A DNA stretch of 64,000 bases from positions 62,001-126,000 of the IMG/VR virus record IMGVR_UViG_3300027771_001853; one strand, written 5' to 3'. How positions within the stretch are numbered: position 1 is the first letter of the stretch; each line of letters starts with the position of its first letter. A program made the translations under genes and the position numbers. Source of the DNA: a virus. The notes beneath the pieces were generated by a model. That model made no database searches and had not been told where the DNA came from. It worked only from the letters and a program-made list of their open reading frames with translations. Shown one piece after another: positions 41,178 to 50,500 of the stretch.

Positions 41178-43667
41178 TTAAAAGTCAACTTTGATAACAT
41201 ATTGCTGTGAACCGATTCTTGTTTGTGGACTTTTAAGTTTTCCTATAGCTAATAAATCTTTGTTATTATCAAATAACCCTACTTCCGTAACTCTAACTTT
41301 ACTTGTTGAGTTCCAAGTTGGATTTAGTGATGTAACAAATTGACTGGAATTTAATGTAACATGATATCTCATTTCATATATCGTAGCCATTATATCAGAA
41401 TTTAAGTTGCCGAAGAAAAAGTAATTGTCACCAAACTGTAGTAGATTTGGTTCTTGGCTATTGTTTAATGGAATGTTTATATAATCATGTAAATTATAAT
41501 ATGTAGCTGCACTAGTATTCCATTCCCCTAGTATGTAGCTACCTGTACCTGTAACTAAATTTTTAGCTTCAATAGGAAGACCTACTGTGTGTGTCCCACC
41601 TATTTGGTTTGTAACATCAACTTCAAACCATTGTCCTGGAGATGGTCTATCCCCTAAGGCTGTTATCTGGTATAACACTTTTAAAGTATGAGCTTGCCAC
41701 CCTGTACCCGACATAGATGTGGTACAAGCGGTCATAGTGATTGGTCTTAGGTACGGAAATTCAGCACCAAACGACACCGAAATATCTCTATTACCCATAG
41801 TGGTATCTAAACCTCTCATAATGTTATAGTAATTACAATGTAACCCAGTAGTCATACCGGATAAATTTTGTAATTGGTATGTAAGGTAAAGTTGTTTTTG
41901 TGATGCTATCATTGGTGGGTCAGTTATCACACCACCTAAGGTACCACCAACACAACTAATACCTGGTTCTATAAGTTCTACTTTTGGCATTGGTAATGTC
42001 CAATTCCTCCTAGACTTCATATCTAGGGATGCACATATTTCTTCATCATCAAAAGTTATTATTTTAAGGTCTGGCCAAACTTTACCTACCCTATTAGGTT
42101 TTGAACTCTGCCCTGTTAAATCCCTTACCGGGTTGTTATCCCATAAATGGTAATATCTCAACCCTGGGTCATTCATATCCGGATTAGGGTTAGATTGCAT
42201 GTATTGCACACCTACCTCATTAAACACATTAAATCCTGGTGGGTCTACCCAAAAACATTGACCTATTTCACACTGGTCACCTAAACCAGTACTAGGGTCA
42301 TATGGTACAGAAGCATTTACAGCTGCACTAGCAGTTATTTTCTTGTGCCACATTAACCAAGGTATACAAATTTTAAAATTCTTAGCCTCACCATACCCAT
42401 TTAACTGAGTCCCAGCTACTTCCATAGCAAGTTTTTCACCATAGAAATTAGATATAGTTTGGTTGGTGTAGTGTAGTATCGCTATACATTTTTGGTCCTC
42501 CGGTAATACCGCTCTAACTTTACTAAAAGAATCTCTAACGAATGTTCCAGAAATAATAGATGGGTAATAATCGTCTGGTTGTTGTGTTGTATCAAATTGT
42601 CCCGAATTACTGTTATACCCTAGGTATTCCTTGGTACCACAGTAACCACTTGAACCATAGGTATCTACACTACCATATGTACTTGTATCTACACCAGCTA
42701 ACGTTTCAGTCCAGTTTATATTCATATTCCACATTGGAACATCAGCAACAGAAATATCACAATTATTCTCAAATGATAATGAACCTGGTGACCAATACGG
42801 TACTGGTGTTGTAGCACCGTAATAATTATTCATTGGTCCTGAAGGCATTATTAACGCGTTAACACAGTGTGTTGATGTTGTAGATGCTGAGTAGGGATGT
42901 ACACCACTTCCTCCAGCAGCTGCTGCCCAATTTGGTAGGTAGTCACCAACTGGAAGATACACTTCGGTACCAGTTAAATTACCACCACTAGAAAACTCAG
43001 TAGCTGTATTAGCTGATGTCGCTCCCGACATAAATTGATACCACAGGTAAGGGTTGGCTTGGGTTATATCGAAGGGTAACATACTATCCCAACATCCTGT
43101 ATTTGCTGAAAATAACCCGTCATATTGTATTAGTATAAAATCACCCGGTTGTGGGTAATATGTGTTGGATGTACCGCAATTGGTCACACCACTTAATAAA
43201 GTAATGTATGTCCCACCTGTCATAGCAGATACAGGGAAACACCAATTAGACGATTGGACATAAGTAGAATTGGTGAACGCACTGTATTCACTACCTTCTG
43301 TTTCTGTAGCAGAACTAAAAAAACCTCTAGTTTTTGCTCTATTATATACCGTTGTTTCTGTATGTGCTGGCGTAAGTAAACCATATGTCGACCCACTTTG
43401 TTGTGCCGTAATAGGTATAGGATATTTTACGTTTGCTTTATTTCTTTCATTCGCAGAATTAGAAATATTCTGTGCGTTATATTCTGGTCTTAGTATATTA
43501 ATCCCCGAGGATTCAGGTAAACTATTGGTGTAACAGTCATAACACATCTCACTATCCCCTAATTGGAATAACGAAAAGTTAAGCTGTCCTTGTGATAATT
43601 TTTTCCTACCTGCGTCGGTTAACCGAACGGCTAACAAGCCTGAAGTGCTTTTTATTAGGTAACTCAT
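41178..43667 (-). CDS. Large tail structural protein, 829 aa
   Basis: The N-terminus 'LLAVRLTDAGRKKLSQGQL' then 'FSLFQLGDSEMCYDCY' is the clearest copy of the LTDxGRxxL / FxLGDS module shared by three adjacent tail genes. The C-terminus 'VRVTEVGLFDNNKDLLAIGK' matches the EIGLYD ending of the 35461-36585 product. The middle is Ser/Thr/Gly-rich with about 20 cysteines. The combination suggests a baseplate/fibre protein whose ends dock to the tail and whose middle is exposed. A TATTTATCA element is 15 nt upstream of the start. Confidence 0.68.
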   Translation of the reverse strand: MSYLIKSTSGLLAVRLTDAGRKKLSQGQLNFSLFQLGDSEMCYDCYTNSLPESSGINILRPEYNAQNISNSANERNKANVKYPIPITAQQSGSTYGLLTPAHTETTVYNRAKTRGFFSSATETEGSEYSAFTNSTYVQSSNWCFPVSAMTGGTYITLLSGVTNCGTSNTYYPQPGDFILIQYDGLFSANTGCWDSMLPFDITQANPYLWYQFMSGATSANTATEFSSGGNLTGTEVYLPVGDYLPNWAAAAGGSGVHPYSASTTSTHCVNALIMPSGPMNNYYGATTPVPYWSPGSLSFENNCDISVADVPMWNMNINWTETLAGVDTSTYGSVDTYGSSGYCGTKEYLGYNSNSGQFDTTQQPDDYYPSIISGTFVRDSFSKVRAVLPEDQKCIAILHYTNQTISNFYGEKLAMEVAGTQLNGYGEAKNFKICIPWLMWHKKITASAAVNASVPYDPSTGLGDQCEIGQCFWVDPPGFNVFNEVGVQYMQSNPNPDMNDPGLRYYHLWDNNPVRDLTGQSSKPNRVGKVWPDLKIITFDDEEICASLDMKSRRNWTLPMPKVELIEPGISCVGGTLGGVITDPPMIASQKQLYLTYQLQNLSGMTTGLHCNYYNIMRGLDTTMGNRDISVSFGAEFPYLRPITMTACTTSMSGTGWQAHTLKVLYQITALGDRPSPGQWFEVDVTNQIGGTHTVGLPIEAKNLVTGTGSYILGEWNTSAATYYNLHDYINIPLNNSQEPNLLQFGDNYFFFGNLNSDIMATIYEMRYHVTLNSSQFVTSLNPTWNSTSKVRVTEVGLFDNNKDLLAIGKLKSPQTRIGSQQYVIKVDF

Positions 43668-43682
43668 TCTTAATCTATTTTA

Positions 43683-43691
43683 TGATAAATA
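43683..43691 (-). promoter_or_regulatory. TATTTATCA element upstream of the gene at 43667
   Basis: It is located in the 42-nt gap after the stop at 43710, on the coding strand, 15 nt before the ATG. It is one of the few gaps in the tail operon. Confidence 0.3.
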
Positions 43692-43709
43692 TTATTCATA
43701 TCTGTTATT

Positions 43710-45221
43710 TTAGTATCCACCTGAACTAATTCCACCCATTCTACCAAATCCTATCCCTGATGGGGTAATATTTCTATCGGTTTTTGCATTATAAAATGTA
43801 CTTGCATCCATCCTAAAGGAAATGGTGGCACTAGCATTACTGGTAACTATTGTTTTATTATTTATTAGTGGGTAGTACGCGTTTTGACATACCTTATAAG
43901 TGTAACTTCCTGGACCTGGGACTATAGCAGGTAAACTTATAGGTTTAGAGTATTCAACCCCTTTAGGTATTTTTTGTGTTTGTGTGCTTACCGTTTGTCC
44001 ACTTGAGTTGTATACGTATAACACATACTCACTATCTATTCTTTTATAATTTTCTACCCTTATATCTATTTTTGGTTCTTTTTCAGTCGCTAAACCTTCT
44101 AAAGTAAAATAAGTCATATAAAAAAGACTAAAGGTATCTCCAGAAGTAAGTCCCCCCGGATAATTAACACCATTTAATTGTATGGTTGTATTATTAACTA
44201 AACTATAATCTCCAGTGTCGGACAAAATAGAACCATTAAACACAACACCAACACTACCATAAGAATCGTAATCTAAATTTACAAAGTAATAGTGACCATT
44301 ATGGAATATAGTGTCTGTGGTTGCACTAGTTACATTATTAGGTACGGTTAAATTCTGTATATGGTAACTTCTACTACTACTAAAGGGAGCGTAAGTCATA
44401 TTAACAGTGTCCCCACTTTCTACCGTATATGGAGCAAAAGTTACTGTGTTTTGTGTGGTAGTATAATCACCATTATTAAATGAAGTATCATATGTTGTTG
44501 TAGGTGTTAATGTCATCCCATTTACCGCTACTTGTGTTGAACCTATATTCCTATAGTCCAGTACAACCGTATAGGCTGACCCGTAAACTAAACAATTACC
44601 GTCGTTAGTGAATCCAAATGAATTTTCATTCGATGTACCTGCTGACCCACAATATTGTATGTCAAATTTTTGTTGGTATAATTTACAATCATTATTTTCA
44701 GGATAAGAAAACCCTACATCCTCAATTACTGGTTTTCCTGGATTTCTAACTACAGCAAAATAATAATCCGTTTCTTCATTATAAAACCCATATTGGGTGT
44801 GTTGGTTTGGGTTGGTATCTAGGGTGTCTAACCAAGTATTACTTTCCCCACTCATTGAGGTGATGGTACAAGGTTTATTACAAATTTTTTCTAATTTATC
44901 CCTATATAGGTAACTAGGTTTAATCATGTATTCCCAAAAATCAAATGAGTCTAGTTGACCCAATAAAAGATTGTCTGACGCTTTTACAACATAACCAGTA
45001 GAACCGGTCATCACGACAAAATTATCAAAAATCTTTGTCATATATGAATGTTGTAAAAACTTATTCTCTTCTGGTAGGTAAGCAAAAATATCTATTTTAG
45101 GTATACCATTCCTATTAACTAACTCGTCATTATTATTAGTCCACTCACAATAAAGTGTAAATGCACTAACCTTTGAAACGTTATATATGTATTGGTCACT
45201 ACGTGGTATTATACTTTCCAT
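43710..45221 (-). CDS. Tail structural protein, 503 aa
   Basis: The N-terminus ('YIYNVSKVSAFTLYCEWTNN') is followed by beta-rich sequence with several 'G-x-Y-T' turns. The C-terminal 130 residues ('IDIRVENYKRIDSEYVLYVY') look like an immunoglobulin-type or fibre domain, ending in 'GFGRMGGISSGGY'. No catalytic motif. It lies 1 nt after the neighbouring gene's stop and is co-transcribed with it. Baseplate or tail fibre is the likely role. Confidence 0.62.
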   Translation of the reverse strand: MESIIPRSDQYIYNVSKVSAFTLYCEWTNNNDELVNRNGIPKIDIFAYLPEENKFLQHSYMTKIFDNFVVMTGSTGYVVKASDNLLLGQLDSFDFWEYMIKPSYLYRDKLEKICNKPCTITSMSGESNTWLDTLDTNPNQHTQYGFYNEETDYYFAVVRNPGKPVIEDVGFSYPENNDCKLYQQKFDIQYCGSAGTSNENSFGFTNDGNCLVYGSAYTVVLDYRNIGSTQVAVNGMTLTPTTTYDTSFNNGDYTTTQNTVTFAPYTVESGDTVNMTYAPFSSSRSYHIQNLTVPNNVTSATTDTIFHNGHYYFVNLDYDSYGSVGVVFNGSILSDTGDYSLVNNTTIQLNGVNYPGGLTSGDTFSLFYMTYFTLEGLATEKEPKIDIRVENYKRIDSEYVLYVYNSSGQTVSTQTQKIPKGVEYSKPISLPAIVPGPGSYTYKVCQNAYYPLINNKTIVTSNASATISFRMDASTFYNAKTDRNITPSGIGFGRMGGISSGGY

Positions 45222-45222
45222 T

Positions 45223-47547
45223 TTAACTATTACTTATTTTTGTCCCACCGGTTATCATAAACCCTACATTATCTTTTATTTGTTGTATATCAATAAGTAC
45301 GTTCGGCCTTACCCACGGTATGTTAGTAAAACCAGGTAACCCACCACCATATTGTTTGTAGTAATCATTTTCCACAAATGTGGTAAATGAAACATTTGTT
45401 GTAGCTGAATTTACCGTAGACGTATCTATTATTTGGTTTGTCCTACTTAAACCCTCCAAATCTTTTTCGGTTATGAACGTATTTTTAGTATAGGAAGAAT
45501 TATCTACAATCATATTACTTTGTGACCCAGACAAATAGAAATCGTACCACGTGTTATCTGGTCCCATATTCATACCCCAAATACCAACTCTTTGGTTTCC
45601 TAAGAATTTTAGTAATTCTGTCCCTTTGGCGTAACTTGGAGCGTTATTAGATGTACCTGTCCAACTAGTAGGGTTTAATAAATTGAATTGGATATCGTAT
45701 GCTGTTTGGTAACTAGGGTCACCACTTAATAAACCACAAGTAGCCCCACTTTGTATGTTATTAGTATCACCTAATGTATCTGTCATTCTTATTTTAAACT
45801 TCTCCCCATATTGACCATATCTTTCAGCCCTAAGTCTAATACATCCATGGTCACGTAATGAATAGTACCTATTAACGTTACCGGTTACCGCGGTAACACC
45901 ACCATTTATTGGTGTATTTTCATATTTTTGACTTAGTAATACGTCGTTGAATAGTTGGTTATTGTCACTAAAGCTAGTAACAGAACCATACTCGTGTCTG
46001 TCCCTTACATTATAGTAAACAACAGCACCTCCTGGAAATACTTGTTCGGTAGAACTTAATGTTGTATCAGCTGATAAACTATTTAAACCAAAAGTTAAAT
46101 CATATGTTACCCCTTTTACCCCATAGTACCCAGCATCGTCAGTAAATTGAGCTAAAACTATACCCATAGGGTTTAGGGGTGTTCTTGCGAATGGTATGTC
46201 GGATATTGTAGTTTCAAATACGTAATTATTGTACCCACAAGGTGTCACTAACATACTACTATTTGAATATCCGGCTGTTGCTCCCTCAGTACCTTTTTTC
46301 ATAATTCCTGAATTTGCTGTAGCTCCTTTATATTGTAGATAATCTTTTGCTCTAGTACACCCACTAGTCCAGGTATCACCCATAGTAACACCTGAGATGG
46401 TAAAGTAGTTTTCGTTATCAATAGTAGCTGGCATCCAATCTTGTGTGGTGTATTGGTATTGCGATGTTGGGTTCCCTGCTGTTCTTTGGTTTTGTCTAGG
46501 GTCTAGAGTGAACCAAGCACAGTCTGATGGTTGAGTCTCGTCGACCACATATATTTTATTATTAAAAGTATTAAGAAAGAAACAACCTTTATCTTCTATA
46601 GATAATGTGACACCAGATAACGAATATAGTGGTGTGTTAGGTACTATAGCTGTATTTGGTATTCCCCCTTCTAAAACCGATACGTGATGTGCTCCTCTGT
46701 ACCAATTCTTACTCCTATCCGTCGTCCTTAAACTAGTATCACCAGTATAGAACCACATTTGTGGGTTTGACGTATCTAATATAGCACCGTTATTTTGTAA
46801 ACCAGTTAAGTGTTTTTTTCCTCGTATCTCTATTATCCCTGGTCTATAGTGTGTTACTGGAAACCAGTTTTTAAGGTTAGCTTCCAAACCAAAACTTATA
46901 CCTACAGGGTTAGTCCCCGCACTATAACTGGAATCATAAAATGTTGTTTCACCTGTAACCCCACAATATAATGTATTATCCACATAAAAAGTAGGGTTAT
47001 TATCGTCCACACCCACCACGGAATAAATAGCGTTATCTATATTATTAAAAGTGTGTATTTCTTCCCCAGCTATACCGTCAAAAATCTCATCCAAGTCACC
47101 ATCTTTATACAAAAGATATTTGTAGATACCCGAACTTTCTGGTTTAGTAAAAGAATTAACAGTAATATTGCACTTTGTGTTTGCTGTTAATAAACAGTCT
47201 TGTGATGATAGTGTTGCACCTATACTTAAATCTGTGGTTCCTGAAATAACAACAATCACACTACCGGATAGTGAATTATTATCCACACACAGACCAGTAT
47301 AACTCCCAGCGGTTAAATTACCTAAACTGTTACCTGTATAAGTGGTCCCTGCTGCGTTATTAGCCCAAGTTATTGTGTATGGTGGGGTACCCCCAGATAC
47401 CACTATACCAGTTATACTACCATTGGACTTATCGTTTGGTGTATTATTGTAACTATAATTGGTAAAGAAGGGGTTACCGTATGTTTGGTACCAAAACCTT
47501 CCCCCGAATGAAGATGGGTTTGGACTATTTTCTATTGACCTCGACAT
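45223..47547 (-). CDS. Large tail/baseplate protein with an SprB-like N-terminal repeat, 774 aa
   Basis: Residues 38-103 ('SNGSITGIVVSGGTPPYTIT', 'WANNAAGTTYTGNSLGNLTA', 'GSYTGLCVDNNSLSGSV') have the sequence plan of SprB repeats: SNGSI...GGTPPYT..W...........L.AG.Y...V.D.........I. These repeats occur in gliding and adhesion proteins of flavobacteria. The rest is aromatic and Thr/Asn/Gly-rich beta structure ('MWFYTGDTSLRTTDRSKNWY'). It lies 4 nt after the 2,739-residue gene. An adhesin-like module in a tail protein suggests host-surface binding. Confidence 0.65.
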   Translation of the reverse strand: MSRSIENSPNPSSFGGRFWYQTYGNPFFTNYSYNNTPNDKSNGSITGIVVSGGTPPYTITWANNAAGTTYTGNSLGNLTAGSYTGLCVDNNSLSGSVIVVISGTTDLSIGATLSSQDCLLTANTKCNITVNSFTKPESSGIYKYLLYKDGDLDEIFDGIAGEEIHTFNNIDNAIYSVVGVDDNNPTFYVDNTLYCGVTGETTFYDSSYSAGTNPVGISFGLEANLKNWFPVTHYRPGIIEIRGKKHLTGLQNNGAILDTSNPQMWFYTGDTSLRTTDRSKNWYRGAHHVSVLEGGIPNTAIVPNTPLYSLSGVTLSIEDKGCFFLNTFNNKIYVVDETQPSDCAWFTLDPRQNQRTAGNPTSQYQYTTQDWMPATIDNENYFTISGVTMGDTWTSGCTRAKDYLQYKGATANSGIMKKGTEGATAGYSNSSMLVTPCGYNNYVFETTISDIPFARTPLNPMGIVLAQFTDDAGYYGVKGVTYDLTFGLNSLSADTTLSSTEQVFPGGAVVYYNVRDRHEYGSVTSFSDNNQLFNDVLLSQKYENTPINGGVTAVTGNVNRYYSLRDHGCIRLRAERYGQYGEKFKIRMTDTLGDTNNIQSGATCGLLSGDPSYQTAYDIQFNLLNPTSWTGTSNNAPSYAKGTELLKFLGNQRVGIWGMNMGPDNTWYDFYLSGSQSNMIVDNSSYTKNTFITEKDLEGLSRTNQIIDTSTVNSATTNVSFTTFVENDYYKQYGGGLPGFTNIPWVRPNVLIDIQQIKDNVGFMITGGTKISNS
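47239..47436 (-). repeat. SprB-like repeat unit inside a tail protein
   Basis: It encodes residues 38-103 of the 774-aa product. The key pattern is GGTPPYT-x-W then LTAG-x-Y. Only one unit is present; SprB itself has many. Confidence 0.55.
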
Positions 47548-47551
47548 TTCT

Positions 47552-50500
47552 CTATCTTAATTTTTTTCTATCCCCTATTATAGGCGTGTTATTGGGTGTA
47601 TTTAAATTATACGATGTACTACTAATTTTAGCTCTTTTGCCATCTATAATAATACCTTCCGAACTTAAGTATACCCTCTTATCACAATCTTGTGAAGGTT
47701 GGGCTACGGTAACTGTTTTATTAAAATCACCTTTTAATCTTTGTTGTACATTAACTGTATAATCATCTCTTTCTGTGAAGTCATTTTCCGATGGATTTAT
47801 AACAATAAAGTGGTCAAACATGGATTGTTTAAACATTTTACTTCTAAATGTGGTCTTTATAACATAAGAATTATCTACACTAGGGAACACACTCCTTTCT
47901 GTTGTTTGTGCCCTATTTTGGTACGGTAAATTCCATCTTAGTTTTAACCCTTCCCACTCTATGGACTTATCAGTGTTTATATAGTAATCAGTTATTTTTG
48001 GTGTGTTCTTTTTATATTCATTAGATAAGGTATATGACCATAAATTTGTAGCTCTACCTGGTTGTTTTTCTAATACCATAGGACCATTATACCCCTTACT
48101 TGGTATATCTAAGAAAGTCTGATTATTGAAGTTTCTAGGTGTTATAGAAATAAACCCATTAGGGTTAACATAATCTGATTTTACTTCAGAAGTGTTTATG
48201 TACAATTTACCCACTGTAGCTAGGTCTTTTTGTTCACCACTAGGTAGGTTGATGATGTTAGGTTTATTTTTTTCGTCTTTTTTCCATGTAAATTCTTTAT
48301 TGATTGTAGGTAAATCGTAAGGTCTTCTAGTAATCCTAACCCACGGAGAAGAACTATCTTCGGCGTTTGTTGGTTCTTTTCTACCTAAATTAACTTTAAA
48401 TGCACATGTTTTTGTTGACCCAGTATCTTTTGGATTAGATGACCAATACGCTTCATATTTTAATCTTATTACGTCAGTATCACCACTTAATAAAATAGGT
48501 CCAGTATCTAAATTAACATCAAAAGATTTATGTAGTATTTCAGATGTAGAACCAGAACAACTCATAGTGTTAATATCCTTATCGGTTTCTATTAAATCAT
48601 AAGTTAAGTAGTCATCCGCCCTTGAACGTACCAACTCACTTGTAGTTAGAGTGTATTCTGTTAACGTAGTTTCGGACTGTCCACTTTGATTGGTTAAATA
48701 AATTCTAAAATAGAAATCATTAATACCACCCGTGTTATACCCAGTAGCTGGATTACTTCTCCAGTATGGTTTGATGTTGGTATATTTGTCAGCTATAGTA
48801 CCCTCAAGATTATTAACTAATGTTTTAGGGTCTATCTCAATTGTTGGTGATTGTAGAACTCTCCCACCTTTTAATATTATTGCTGAATTTATTAGTTCTT
48901 TGTATTCGTAATTGTTCGATGGGTACGAATAGTCTAATTCTTCTTTTTTATAGAATCTATTAACATAGTCACACCAAGAATTATCTTCATATATTACATC
49001 TAAAACCGCTTTAAATTGTATTCTATATTTCCCATCCCTAGTAGGTGCGTACACAATACCACCTTCTTGTGTGTTTATTTCTGTCGGTCCACCATTACAA
49101 CCCAAAGACTCTGGTAATATAGCAGCTCTAATTTTACTATCGTCTATCCCTATTAAATGTGAATCTAATGGTGATTTATTACTTAAAGGTATTAATGTGG
49201 TCCCTGTAAATGCACTATAATTAAAATACAAATCAAACATTTGTGTGGTTTCAGTCCCAGATAAACTATAATCCGTATAACCAGTATAGGATTGGGTAAA
49301 CCCAGATTTATCCGCTGTAAATTGTGGCCAACTAGACCAAGTGGTCCCAACAATTTCTGTTGCTGGGTCATTAATTGGTACATAGTAAGCGTGTCCCTGT
49401 TCTTCTAGAGAATAAAAAGAATCTGGTCTAATTGTAATACCACTAAAACTACCATCAGGTGCTGTATGGATAGTACTATTACTAAACCATGGGTTACCCA
49501 CACTTCTTTGTGCCCATTGTAAAACTGACTCCCACTTAATTGGGTATTCTTTAGATTGCATGAATAGGTTATACGACTCTATTCCAGCTATTTGTTGTTC
49601 TTTTAATGATTTTTCAAAATCCTCTCTTTGGTTAACACTTGGGAAGTTTATAAATTGAGCGTTGTCTTCGTTTTGTATTTCTTTCCTCCAACCTACTTGG
49701 TATTCCGTATTGTCATTATGGGTAAACGTTTGGAATTCTGCCCCACCAAAATGAGTTCTAATGTCAGGGTTATTATATTTTAAATCTTTTAAACCGCTAT
49801 TAAGACTCTTACTATTCATTATAATATAAGGTTCTGACCTAAAAATCTCATAAGCGTTATCAGGGTATAAAGGCATTTTATCCTCTAAAAAAGCACCATA
49901 GTCAAATTCAAATGTCCCACCTTCACTTAGAGCTACACCTAAAGGTTCTGAAGGTTCAAAAACTTGTGGAAGATAAGACTGTAAAGTTCTGGATATTGCA
50001 GGTTCACCACCTCCTTGTGGACATGGTTTAGTTGGTACTAACCCATCTAACTCTCCTTGTGTCGTAACCATGGCATCGAAGTTATCGTGAACAACAAAAA
50101 CCAAATTACCATAATTGGTTTGTACCGTATCCCTTCTACAATAACTCTGGAACTGTGTGGACCAGCATTCAGAATAACCAAGACCCACAAGTGGGTTTAA
50201 ATCATACCCAGCTCCGTTTTGACCGAGTGGGTTATTAATGTTAGGTGGTTCAGATACCGAACTATTACCGTCCCATAGAACACCACTAGTGTATGGACCA
50301 CCTACAGCTAACCCCTGATACATATGTGAAATCGAGGCACCTTCCGATGAAGTTAGGTTACCGTCATTACAATGGAATATTTCATAAGCCGCACCTTGCA
50401 TATAACCACCCATACCATGCCACCCACTATACCAATGAGATGTAGTCATGTGGTCTCCAGCCATTCCAATTTGGGATGGTGGTGAGGATATATCATTAGA

